This document shows, piece after piece, positions 1-24,042 of a stretch of 64,000 nt of DNA. The stretch's first letter is position 1. Every line of letters starts with the position of its first letter. Location: positions 3,006,077 through 3,070,076 of the forward strand of contig OZ007507.1 in the NCBI GenBank assembly GCA_963931865.1, written 5' to 3'. Below the pieces are notes generated by a model. It did no database searches and was not told where the DNA came from. It was given only the letters and a program-made list of their open reading frames with translations. A program made the translations under genes and the position numbers. The stretch comes from Axinella damicornis. Its lineage: Eukaryota; Porifera; Demospongiae; Axinellida; Axinellidae.

Positions 1-956
1 GGATCGCCCACGCACTGTGGTAGAATATGTATGAACCTACAAGCCTATATATGTTTATAACAGCTGCAAAGCTGCTCATGCAACATGAACGATCAATGTG
101 TACGTACATCAAAAGTTAGCTCTAATACGTACAAAGTACAATAGTACTGGCTTCCCTTCATACTTACAGCCATGAAGCAGCACACAATGCCTGCAGCAAC
201 ACAAACCACTTGCAGCACCACCATTTTGTTTTAATTACAGTCTGTTAACTGCGTGTTTCAGCAAAGATGCACCATATGAACTACAGACACCAAAGTCGTA
301 TGACAGAGCAATTTAGTCTAGCTAATAGTTTACAACACAATAATCATGTCAGCAGCCGTACAAACATTTGTGGACAGGGATTACATTCACCTTTCATTTC
401 ATAATCAGCGAAGCTAACTTGATCTAGCTAAGCAGTATTCACTAAAACAAAGGAACAATAAATGTACTTTTGGAAACACCCTATTCTGGCAGCCATAATT
501 ACTCTGTGGTAGCCAGTACCTTAGGGAAATGCCTTCATCACCTGATAGTTTCTGGGGTCACAAGGGTTGAAGGTCGGCACAAGGGTCGAAGGTCGGCAGT
601 AGTTAGACTTGGAATGAACTTGCAGGCTCGCTGCAATGTCTTCCTATGATCCTTGTTTTCTGGTCTGAAATCAAAGATGAAATTCCATTGGTTTATCAAA
701 GGCATGCATCCAAATAGTAATAATGCCAAATCCTTTACTGTGGATAATGTCCAGTCCATGAATACATTGCTGTATCGCATTCTGTATACGTACATACATG
801 TGTACTGGTACCAATGCACACCATATTAGTGCTATCCCATTCCACAATGATGTCACTGGGGAAAATGCAGGCAAATAGCTTCGAGAATGCCAGAATGACC
901 TTTAGAATGTGTATTGACCAGGTCTCTTATCCGTCTCCAACCTTATGCACATGTAG
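1..956. other. No exon recognised; probably DNAH10 intron
   Basis: This stretch runs from the window edge to the acceptor AG at 955-956 of the first dynein exon. I see no dynein-like coding segment and no splice-flanked open frame on either strand. It is probably the tail of a long intron, since the dynein reading frame is open and in phase at 957. The upstream two thirds of the dynein must lie outside the window. Confidence 0.5.
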
Positions 957-14820
<13,864 letters not shown>

Positions 14821-15800
14821 TCACATGAATGGCAGTGGTTGTATCACTTATCTATAGCATTACATAGACGGTCAGTTATATGTTATATATTTGGGGCGAG
14901 CCTGACCGAGCCCCACATAGACGAGTTTCTATTTATACAAGAAAACATATGCTATCCTAAAGGGGATTTAGTGCATGATGATGGCCTGTACATCATACCT
15001 GCCACTTCTCGAAACAGCAAAGAAACAAGGGCCATTACCCAGTCGCTCAATCCCACCATACCTTATTTAAGGTTGGGATGGGACCAGAGGTGGTTGGACA
15101 TGGTCATAGGCAGAGGTTTTTCTGTACTGAAGTGTGTTCTCAGTAGATCTGAACAAAAATTGACGTTGATCATTCAGTTTGGAATGCTGCATCTCCATTG
15201 CAGGTGGTTTTCATGCAGGTCCTTGGCGCATTAGCCTCGTTCCCACGCTCTTGTTCTTGCCTGGGAACGAGGATATTGGCGCATGGCTGGGATGGTGATG
15301 ACATCATCACTGAACTTGCTTGAGTTAACATAAATGGCATAACCGCCCTTCAAAAGAAGAACCAAGGGCTTTAATGGGATTCAAACTCAGGACAGAACCT
15401 GAGTTGCACTGGAGACTCTCACTCTGCAGTACCAGTGCACAACCATATTGATCATTGAAAATTTTAGAATAATTTGCCTTCAACCCGGCTGGGTCATGAC
15501 GTCACAGGCTGTAGACCTCTTGAAGGAGTGGCCCGCACAGGATGGCAGAGAAGCCATGCAGTGATGAGTTGAGACATGTACACCTAGACTGGCCTTGTTC
15601 CCAGTCCCTAGTCTGGATCCCAGACCCGAACCAGGGTTAGGGTCTGGGATCCAGACTACCCATGCAGGCCCAGTCCAGCGTCCAGCTGATTAATTTTTGT
15701 GGGGGAGGGTACTGGGAACAGAGCTCAATCAGGAAGCTGTACAGTGCATGGGAGTGTGATTTACTGGGAGCTACCTAATTTCCGGGACTTGTCGAGCACA
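14821..15800. other. Intergenic stretch between DNAH10 and the first ADP-ribosylglycohydrolase copy
   Basis: No gene is supported here. It holds the DNAH10 3' region and a 44-bp tiny palindrome at 15232-15275 with 9-bp duplication TTGGCGCAT on both sides. It also holds an unrelated 50-bp palindrome at 15609-15658 with TAGTCTGGATCCCAGACCC ends. The region just before 15801 should contain the promoter of the next gene, but I recognise no element. Confidence 0.6.
15232..15275. mobile_element. Tiny palindromic element with 9-bp target duplication
   Basis: This is a 44-bp member of the TAGCCTCGTTCCCA family. The direct repeat TTGGCGCAT occupies 15223-15231 and 15276-15284. Confidence 0.85.
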
Positions 15801-16847
15801 ATGGAGCAATCATCCATGATAACTGTGGAGGACCGAGCCGCTGGAGCCATCATGGGCGCCATGATTGGAGACGGGTTAGGTCTAGGGTGCCACTGGTATT
15901 ACGATGTGGATGAGCTGCGCAGAGAATTTGGCGATTGGATTGATGATTACACGACGCCAAAGCCTGGGCGTTATCATGAGGGCTGCAAGGCAGGCGACGT
16001 TTCACAGACTGGACAACTTTACCAGCTTTTACTGGAGTCCTTGAAGGAGAAAGGCGAGTACGTTGAAGAAGACTACTGCAAACGTTTCGACGGCCTGCTT
16101 GCCACACTGGATGGAACCCGGCGCGGAGGGAGGTACACCCAGAAGGACATGTGTGAGGTTTGGAAGAATCGAATGGTGCTGAAGAAGCCATGGTCTGAGT
16201 GTGCTAGCCCACTTGGGGACACTACTGACTCTTGCGTCCGCTCAGTAGCACTGGCTGCACGCTACCACACTGACTTGTCCACCTTGGCAAAGATGATAAA
16301 ATCCAATGCTCGTCTGCAGTACGGGGATCCACAACTTCAGACTCAGAGCCAAGCATTCGGTCTTACTGTAGCTTGCCTTATTAGTGGCATGCCTTACCCC
16401 TCTGTGAGTGCATACTTGATGGACATCTCCAAAAGTGGTGTTATTCCTTTCTGTACTTCTGCAATGAATAGAGATGATGAAGATGACCTACCAGAACCAG
16501 ACGCCCTTCTTTGGCCTGCGTACTGCGCACGAGCTGCTGCAAACCCTCAAATACGAGTAGAGCCTGTGTCTGTAATGCCTCAGGTGTATGGGTTGGCATG
16601 TGCATTCTACATGGTAATTCCTGGAGCATATTACATTGTGGGTCGCTATCCAAATGATTTTGAGAAGGCTGTACTGACTGCTGTCAACAGTGGAGGACAG
16701 AACCTTGCAAGAGCCTCTTTGACCGGTGCACTCGTTGGAGCCATGACTGGACTGTCTGGTATACCCAAACGTTTCATCAAAGGACTTGTGGATGGTGACA
16801 AATGGGTGAGGCTTGCCAAAGAGATTGCTCGCAATGGAACCAAATGA
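15801..16847 (+). CDS. ADP-ribosylglycohydrolase / J1-crystallin-like protein, copy 1
   Basis: A single-exon gene of 348 codons. The start at 15801 is where similarity with copies 2 and 3 begins (ITVEDRAAGAIMGAMIGDG). The family removes ADP-ribose from proteins or small molecules, and one branch became jellyfish lens J1-crystallins. Visible motifs are GAMIGDGLGLGCHWYYD (about 19-35), GDTTDS (about 147-152) and NSGGQNLARASLTGALVGAM near the C-terminus. Canonical enzymes carry a TDDT motif near the N-terminus and a GGDTD motif near the C-terminus to bind two metal ions. Here the corresponding places read GDVSQTGQLY and GGQNLAR, so metal-dependent hydrolysis is doubtful, as in J1-crystallin-like members. 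No signal peptide is seen. It is the first of three tandem copies on the same strand, all without introns although neighbouring genes are intron-rich. Confidence 0.9.
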   Translation: MEQSSMITVEDRAAGAIMGAMIGDGLGLGCHWYYDVDELRREFGDWIDDYTTPKPGRYHEGCKAGDVSQTGQLYQLLLESLKEKGEYVEEDYCKRFDGLLATLDGTRRGGRYTQKDMCEVWKNRMVLKKPWSECASPLGDTTDSCVRSVALAARYHTDLSTLAKMIKSNARLQYGDPQLQTQSQAFGLTVACLISGMPYPSVSAYLMDISKSGVIPFCTSAMNRDDEDDLPEPDALLWPAYCARAAANPQIRVEPVSVMPQVYGLACAFYMVIPGAYYIVGRYPNDFEKAVLTAVNSGGQNLARASLTGALVGAMTGLSGIPKRFIKGLVDGDKWVRLAKEIARNGTK

Positions 16848-17990
16848 GACCAGCAGTGTTCCAGTTGTGAACTTTTTAGTGTGTGACAGCAAGGTATATT
16901 CATTGCGCTAAACTAAACTTGAACGTTGCTTATAATATATATATATAGTATTTGTACACTGTGCTATACCAGCACCAAGTGAGGAACAATTTTCCACTGC
17001 ACTTGGTGCTGATGTAGCACTTCATTTTAACAGTGTAGTAGTGATGACAGGTTGTTGAAATAAATTCTGCTATGTCTTGACTCTTGATGAGTAGTACTAA
17101 GAACGAAGCCCTCGTTCCCAGGCCATGTGGACCTAGGAATGAGGCTAAACCTTCGCAAGTGGCAATTCATTATGCTGCGTGCAGAAGGCTCAATAAAATT
17201 AGTACCCACAGTTATACATAAGCGGTGATTTGGTAACTACTGGAATGTGGAGGACAATGCATTGTATACGCAGTGTTATCACACAGCTTTCATACACACA
17301 TTCTGTAGTGTGGGAACTACTCAAGGACAGAAATCAATGTATACATAGCACCACGCCTTTTTACACATAAAGGTGACTACCAGTACATGCATTACACACT
17401 ACAATGTAGTCCCTGCAATTCTTACCTAAAAACTACCAACAGTATACCCAGAACCTTCCTCCCCTCCTAGCTAAAATAAGCAGTTCTATACAGTCAGTGT
17501 CAGTCACATAAATTGATTAAGAATTCTTGGAGCTGCTGGTGAGGAACTTTGCACCCCTCTACATACTGGGTACAGCAGGTGGCAACCAAACGCCTACTGT
17601 AGCTATGCTGCAATAGCTAGGGGAAACATAGGTGTAATCATGCCACTTAAACAAGTATTTAGAGGGCACATACCGTAGCCACTCATACAGAGGACATTCC
17701 AGTGGAACTGGCATAATTGGGAAGTTTTAATTTCCATTCTGCATGGGTAACAGGACATTCATCAACTGGCAACTGAGGCTTCCCATGCATGTAATTGTAT
17801 AGTGCTATCCCTTGCACATTGCAGCCAAGTAAAACCACCCTCACGTTTTTGTGGTTGAAACAAACTTGTGAGATACAAGGAATTGGAAGTATCTTGGTAA
17901 AGCTAAGTTCCAATATCGCTTCCTTGACAGCTAGCTATAGCTAGCTACCCCTCAGTAATTTTACGGTCATGGAATGAATGTATGTCGATC
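16848..17990. other. Intergenic; degenerate palindrome only
   Basis: No gene is supported. A degenerate TAGCCTCGTTCCCAGGC-type palindrome lies at about 17107-17147 (CTCGTTCCCAGGCC to GGAATGAGGCTA). The rest is AT-rich sequence without recognised structure. Confidence 0.5.
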
Positions 17991-17997
17991 ATTCAGC

Positions 17998-18860
17998 AGC
18001 ATCCATTCCTATTATGTCTTGTTAACTCTTATTGTATATATAAGCCCATCACAACCCATCAAAATGATGTGGGTGCCATTGGCTATATTGGTCTCTTCAA
18101 GAATCAAAACCATCTGAGCCTAAACATCAGCAAAACCAAGTTTATGCTCATCTCACTGCAGTGTCCTCATGTTCTTCTGGATGGCTCCCTGCAGCTTGAA
18201 CAAGTCTCCCATTCTAAGTACCTGGGAGTGTGGATATCAGCTGACCTTTCCTGGTCCAAGCACATCATGACTGTCACCTTCAAGTCACGCCGACTCCTGG
18301 GATACATAATCAGAACCTTCTCCCCCCACTGTTCGCCAACTGCTATTATGACCCTCTACAGAGCCCATTCTCGATTATGGATGTATTAGACTCTGCTCTA
18401 GCTACTTGAAAGTGTTCAACTGTTTGCAGCCCAAATGGCTACTAAGTCCTGGAATGCAAGTGCCGTATCCCTCAACTCTAAACTTAATCTAAGTTCTCTG
18501 TCTAGTAGAAGAGTGTATTTTAAAGTGCTTTATGTTTATAAGTTTCTTAATGGTCACCTCTATTAAAATAAAGTCCTCCTGATCATTTTATTTGACGCCC
18601 AAATGTACAAGTTAGAGTTTACCACCCTAAACAATTACTGCAGCCTTTCGCTAAGACCAGCGCGTTTTCCAGCTCTTACTTTGTATCTTCTGTTAAATAA
18701 TGGAATTTTTTGCCTGCCGAGTTTGTGCTCAACCCTTCTATTAGTTTATTTAAAAGTGTTGTAAAAAGCCTTTATTTCACTCGATCCTTAACGTATATGA
18801 TCCATTTGCTTATTTGTGTCTTGTCATGCCGTTGTTTTATTTTATCTTTCGGTTCCTTTG
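17998..18860 (+). mobile_element. Decayed LINE: end of reverse transcriptase and C-terminal tail
   Basis: Frames around 17982-18389 encode LSLNISKTKFMLIS, SKYLGVWISADLSWSKHI and KSRRLLGYIIRTFSP. This is the thumb-side end of the reverse transcriptase of CR1/L2/Jockey-type non-LTR elements. Further on, after frame breaks, 18700-18800 gives a fragment like NGIFCLPAEFVLNPSISLFK, the typical C-terminal tail. Stops and frameshifts show it is dead. It lacks ORF1, endonuclease and the catalytic core, the usual 5'-truncated form. Confidence 0.8.
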
Positions 18861-18887
18861 TACTAGCCCTTGGCTATTGGCACTGTT

Positions 18888-19801
18888 TATATATACAGAG
18901 GTTTTATGACTCCATGCAAAGTCAAAAGCCTGAACCGTAATTAAAAGCGTGAACTGTATGTGGCTAAATGAGATCTGGAAGGGGCAAGTGGAAAAGGCGG
19001 ATACGGTCGGACGCGGACACGGACGCGGACACGGACGCGGACACGGACACGGACACGAACCAAAATTCATTTTTCAGCCCTTTTCAGCCCTTTGCAGTGT
19101 AGGACAGAAGCTAAACATGGTTATTCACTCGCTAAAAGTTGCTTGCTTAGCCTATTGTTAGCCTCGTTCCCAGGCTCTCCCACGCGCGAACAAAAATAGC
19201 TGGGCGGGGCCTGGCTAGCCTATTCATGTCTTACCTCAGAGGTCAAAGGCTACGTGCATATTTAATAAGCTTCAACAATGAAAGTTCGAGCTTCGATCAG
19301 CCATCATAGATGGTATAGGAATATTATTTCTGCTTCCCATGCTTTGGCAAAATGCTTGAGTTTGGTTTCTGCACAAAATAAAAGCTCTTCTAATCTTTTC
19401 GTTGAAGCTCATTAAATATGCACGTGGCCTTTGACCTCTGCTGACTCCAGGTAAGACATGAAAGACGGTTCAATAGGCTAAGCAAGCAACTTTAGCCAAT
19501 GAATAACCATGTTTAGCTTCTGCCCTACACTGCAAAGGGCTGAAAAGGGCTGAAAAATTAATTTTGGCTCGTGTCCGTGTCCGTGTCCGCGTCCGTGTCC
19601 GCGTCCGCGTCCGCGTCCGACCGTATCCGCCTTTTCCACTTGCCCATATTGAAGTGCCAGCTGAATAGATAATTGCTGGCTGTTCACACCTGCAATTATC
19701 TATTCAGCTAGCACTTCAACATCTCATTTAGCCACAGTTCACACACTTTATGGTTCAGGCTTTTGACTTTGAATGGAATCATAAAACCTCTGTATATATA
19801 A
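18888..19801. mobile_element. Large foldback element with mirrored hexamer minisatellite
   Basis: Long inverted arms start at ATATACAGAGGTTTTATGA (left) and end at its complement (19800). Each arm includes a GGACRC hexamer array (about 19010-19055 and 19565-19620), a block with AGCTAAACATGGTTATTCA, and inner arms with AATATGCACGTGGCC-like sequence. The turn lies near 19320. A degenerate TAGCCTCGTTCCCAGGC element sits at about 19160 in the left arm, and a small hairpin at 19647-19722 in the right arm. Confidence 0.8.
19647..19722. mobile_element. Small hairpin element nested in the foldback right arm
   Basis: The ends TTGAAGTGCCAGCTGAATAG and CTATTCAGCTAGCACTTCAA are inverted repeats. The equivalent place in the left arm has only a few bases, so this is a secondary insertion or replacement. 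Confidence 0.75.
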
Positions 19802-19920
19802 TTTTAAAAAATTAAAAAATTAAAAAATTTTAAAACTTCATGGATATTTACTACGTGAATATAGGTCCGGCAGGAAGTACAGGTATACCGGAAACACGCA
19901 CGCATCTAGAACCGGCCCTG

Positions 19921-21056
19921 GCGAATTTTTTTTTTGGACGTACTTTCGACTTAGTCTCTGGCAGATCCATCAACTACGCATGCGCTAAACCGTAACCCAA
20001 CCCTAACCACACCCACAAATTTGCATTGAACGTGCGCCACAAAGGAGCTTGGAGCGGATGAGTTTTTGGTAGCAGAGACAGAAGGAGCTGGTGTTTGCTG
20101 AGTCCCCATGAACTTGGCCTGGACCCCAAACTAAACTTGGAACCCCTCAACTACCTTAGCCATTCATTTGTCTATTCAGTTTTTTGTACTGCATCCGTAT
20201 AGCTACGGCTACTACCATGCTCATGTACACATGATGGGCTCAATCAAAATCATATTAGTGTTTGCAAACAGTCCTGTATGCATCTTCAATTTCTTCAGCC
20301 ACCCACACTGGCCAAAACGCTGCTTGCTGCTTTACGCCGTACTCCAGTTACTGTAGTAGATTGGTGCCACATCTGTGTAAAGACGAAATCATGAGAAAAT
20401 CAATCAGCCGCGTAGAATGGAGTATAACGTTCTGAAAGGGTGTCCCACGTAGGTTGTGGTACATTTGCACAGTATATCGATATCCCTGAGGCATGCACAA
20501 CTGTCCATGTGGATTCGCCATCACCCCCCTTCAACTATTAGCTATAGGTGGGATGCTTTAGCACCGACTAGAGGGAGTGGCAGTGTGATAAGAGTCACAA
20601 GATCACATACACTGTAATTTCGTTTACTCTACCATTCAAGTTCACCATGGGAGAAGCGGTGAGATGGCTGCTCTGCACTTTCAAATAATGCATCCCAAAT
20701 ATATACAGTACAGACTTGCACTTAGCTTAGTCTGGTACCAGACTCTCGCTCACGGTAGAGTTGTTTGGTCAACGACATACGACTTGTTACAGAAATGGCG
20801 GGAAATCATTCTCAATCCATGTAATAATAATTATTATATCCATCTCTGTACCTCGTGACAGCTTCATCGCCTCTGTTTACAGCTTGATCAGCAGTTGTTC
20901 AGCGTTCCTTCTTCAACTTTCCTTCTCAGGACAGTCCTGTGTGTATACTTGGCCCCACCATCGTGCTTATGGGGGTGTGTCGTACTAATCTGCGCATGCG
21001 TAGTTGGTGAATCTGCCAGAGACTAAGTCGAAAGTACGTCCAAAAAAAAAATTCGC
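19921..21056. mobile_element. Mutator-like non-autonomous element, 1.14 kb
   Basis: Inverted ends of about 62 bp begin GCGAATTTTTTTTTTGGACG and run through TACTTTCGACTTAGTCTCTG to GCATGCGC. They are flanked by a perfect 9-bp direct repeat CCGGCCCTG (19912-19920 and 21057-21065). Long inverted ends plus 9-bp duplications are the pattern of Mutator-like elements. No transposase-like frame is seen inside, and one inner stretch at 20168-20356 is open but unrecognised. Confidence 0.8.
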
Positions 21057-21430
21057 CCGGCCCTGGCCCTAATATACCCTAACCCATCGCCTTACTTCCT
21101 GCTGGACCAATAACCATGTACTTCGAAAAGTCATTCCTGGCCAGTGCCGGTATATAGCTAAGTGCACGAGAGGATCACTTCCACATTAGCTAAGTGACCC
21201 ACACGGGTACTGGGGGTCGTGTTGCCTGTTTGGGGGGGGGGGGGGGTTGTAGTCTCACCCCTGAGGCCTGTGCTCTAGCCTCCCAAGACGCCTCTGGACG
21301 CTCCTTGGCAAAGACTTTCCACAGTTTCCACTAACAGCTCTTCGCGTGAATTTGAATGCATCTGGTAAGGAATGTAGTCGTGCACATATTACGCTGCGCA
21401 CGAGACTCGAGGTTAGTCAACTTCGCCACA

Positions 21431-22486
21431 ATGGCTACTACTCAGCAATCGTCCGTGATAACTGTGGAGGACCGAGCCGCTGGAGCCATCATGGGCGCCA
21501 TGATTGGAGACGGGTTAGGTCTAGGGTGCCACTGGTATTACGATTTGGATCAGTTGCGCAAGGAATTTGGCGAATGGATTGATGATTACACGACGCCAAA
21601 GCCTGGGCGTTATCATGAGGGCTGCAAGGCAGGCGAAGTTTCACAGAGTGGACAACTTTACCAGCTTTTACTGGAGTCCTTGAAGGAGAAAGGTGAGTAC
21701 GTTGAAGAAGACTATTGCAAACGTTTGGACGGCCTGCTTGCCACACTGGATGGAACCCGGCGCGGAGGAAGGTACACCCAGAAGGACATGGTGGACGTTT
21801 GGAAGAATCGAATGGTGCTGAAGAAGCCATGGTCTGAGTGTGCTAGCCCACATGGGGACACTACCGACTCTTGCGTCCGCTCAGTAGCACTGGCTGCACG
21901 CTACCACACTGACTTGTCCACCTTGGCAAAGATGATAAAATCCAATGCTCGTCTGCAGTACGGGGATCCACAACTTCAGACTCAGAGCCAAGCATTTGGT
22001 CTTACTGTAGCTTGCCTTATTAGTGGCATGCCTTACCCCTCTGTGAGTTCATACTTGATGGACATCTCCAAAAGTGGTGTTATTCCTTTTTGCACTGCCG
22101 CAATGAATAGAGACAATGAAGATGACCTACCAGAACCAGACTCCCTTCTTTGGTCTGCGTACTGCGCACGAGCTGCTGCAAACCCTCAAATACGAGCAGA
22201 CCCTGTGTCTGCAATGCCTCAGGTGTACGGGTTGTCATGTGCTTTCTACATGTTAATGCCTGGAGCATATTACATTGCGGGTCGCTATCCAAATGATTTT
22301 GAGAAGGCGGTACTGACTGCCGTCAACAGTGGAGGACAGAACCTCGCAAGAGCCTCTTTGACCGGTGCCCTCGTTGGAGCCATGACTGGACTGTCTAGTA
22401 TACCCGAACGTTTCATCAAGGGACTTGTGGATGGTGACAAATGGGTGAGGCTTGCCAAAGAGATTACTCACAGTGGAACCAAGTAA
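21431..22486 (+). CDS. ADP-ribosylglycohydrolase / J1-crystallin-like protein, copy 2
   Basis: A single-exon gene of 351 aa, very similar to copy 1 over its full length. The start at 21431 gives MATTQQSSVITVEDRAAG; an in-frame upstream extension to about 21356 has no homology and is not used. The same family features hold: GAMIGDGLGLGCHWYYD, GDTTDS and NSGGQNLARAS, with the usual two metal-binding motifs absent. It differs from copy 1 at scattered sites, for example DLDQLRKEFGEW for DVDELRREFGDW and VDVWKNRM for CEVWKNRM, and all differences keep the frame. This suggests selection has kept the protein intact. No introns. Confidence 0.9.
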   Translation: MATTQQSSVITVEDRAAGAIMGAMIGDGLGLGCHWYYDLDQLRKEFGEWIDDYTTPKPGRYHEGCKAGEVSQSGQLYQLLLESLKEKGEYVEEDYCKRLDGLLATLDGTRRGGRYTQKDMVDVWKNRMVLKKPWSECASPHGDTTDSCVRSVALAARYHTDLSTLAKMIKSNARLQYGDPQLQTQSQAFGLTVACLISGMPYPSVSSYLMDISKSGVIPFCTAAMNRDNEDDLPEPDSLLWSAYCARAAANPQIRADPVSAMPQVYGLSCAFYMLMPGAYYIAGRYPNDFEKAVLTAVNSGGQNLARASLTGALVGAMTGLSSIPERFIKGLVDGDKWVRLAKEITHSGTK

Positions 22487-24042
22487 AAGAAATTTAGCAT
22501 GGCATTGACAACCTAGTGTGCATGGTGTGACAGCAATTAAGGTGTATAGGTATGTGCACCATGTATAATTATGGCTTTACAGGTGTTGCCTAATATGGAT
22601 TTTTGTGTGGGTAGTAAGTCAAAACAACAGTAGCCACTACCTGATATTGCTGACTGGAATGTTTGTAAGGTCATGCAGACCTGGCCACCAGGGGTCATGC
22701 AGCAATGAACCACCCCCAGTGTCACCTTTATTGGTCATACCGCATAATTATGCCTGCAGCTACATGTAATTGCAGGAGCGCATAATGAGGCACTCCTCCA
22801 CGTCATTATGCGCTCCTAGTACATGAGTAATTCTGTAAGCAAGTTATTTACTCACACATGAAGTAGCTATGCGCAAAGTGGGCTTAAACAATGGATTTTG
22901 TCCATCTATCATCACATGAAATTTGCAGGGTTTAAATGTGCTTGGAATTGAGGGTAATTACCTCTATAGAACATGTTTCTTGCACCGTGGAAAAGATGAG
23001 CAGACTTGCCATGGTGGCTACATACAGATTGCTTACTATACTTGTACCAACTCTTGAAGTCCGAAGTCCTTCGCACTTGAGCCAGCTAGTTTTGAGTCTT
23101 CAACAGAATTAAGTGCAAAATTACCAGTCAGCAGGCTCAGATCGACGGATCCGGAAAGAGTAGCTACCCTTCTGCAAATAGCTAGCACTTGGGTTGAACA
23201 GGAACAGAATTTTTGGGAAAGGAATCATAGCAACTAGAGCTATGAAACTTGCTGCGCATGTTGTTACCCCACCACTCTCTTAAGACATGCCGTCAAAACA
23301 GCACTCTTCTATATAGTCCAATTCACTCCATCATGAAATGAAATTCAGCTTCAACATAATTTAATGAGCACATTTCGCAGGTCTGGAGGTGAATGTGAAG
23401 CTAGTGGGCCCATGCACCTCCTCTCGGCACACCCACCCCTCCTTGTAGTGGGTTTGGCAAGAGGCTGGCCCGCGAAACTACCTTGGAGGGTGGCCTGCGA
23501 GAGTAATACCCTTGGAGGGTGGCCTGCGAGAGTACTACCCTTGGAGGGTGGCCTGCGAGAGTAATACCCTTGGAGGGTGCCCAGAACCCACCTGCATCCC
23601 TTGCATGCAGCATGTGAATGTTGCTCTTTGGAGCCTACCCCCTGAGTCCTGATGGTCTCCAAAATTGTGGGCCCCAAAATTGTGGCCCCCCATGTAAATC
23701 TACGTGACACCGGAAATCAGTGCAGTGCCTCAATAGTCTATCTGCTAGACCTTCCTCACCCCCCCCCCCCGGAAATGAAATAACGGACATTTCCGGGGCC
23801 TCGGGACCGGGAGAGGAGGGTGTATATACCCAACTCTAGCCCCTCTCCTACCCCAAATCTTAATAAGTTGACAATCTCATCTGCATTATGACTGTGTTTT
23901 TATCACAATGTAGCCTCCATATACATGTATTAACTCAGTTTGTACTCTGTGTGGTCCCATAGGTCAAAGTTTATGGCCTGCCGTCATGTGACGAGACCGA
24001 AAAATAAAATTCATTCATTCATTTATAGCTGCTAGTGCCTCA
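22487..24042. other. Intergenic with hairpin, minisatellite and retroelement tail
   Basis: No gene is supported. The stretch holds a small inverted repeat at about 22772-22822 (GGAGCGCATAATGA and TCATTATGCGCTCC), a 30-bp minisatellite at 23482-23580 and a poly-C run near 23760. An ATTC-repeat tail at about 24003-24026 looks like the 3' end of a non-LTR element and stops 17 bp before the next gene's ATG. Confidence 0.6.
23482..23580. repeat. 30-bp minisatellite, about 3.3 copies
   Basis: The unit CCTTGGAGGGTGGCCTGCGA plus GAGTAATACC repeats with one or two substitutions per copy. A divergent partial copy precedes it at about 23460. Confidence 0.85.

Noticed and set aside
538..819. Minus-strand frame of 93 aa before the dynein exons
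   Set aside because: No recognisable homology or splice support; probably a chance frame in intron sequence.
18949..19161. GRGHGRGHG-repeat protein
   Set aside because: The frame comes from a GGACRC minisatellite that appears in mirror image in both arms of a foldback element; there is no other coding support.
23482..23580. CRISPR-like array
   Set aside because: The units are contiguous with no unique spacers, and the sequence is eukaryotic; it is a minisatellite.
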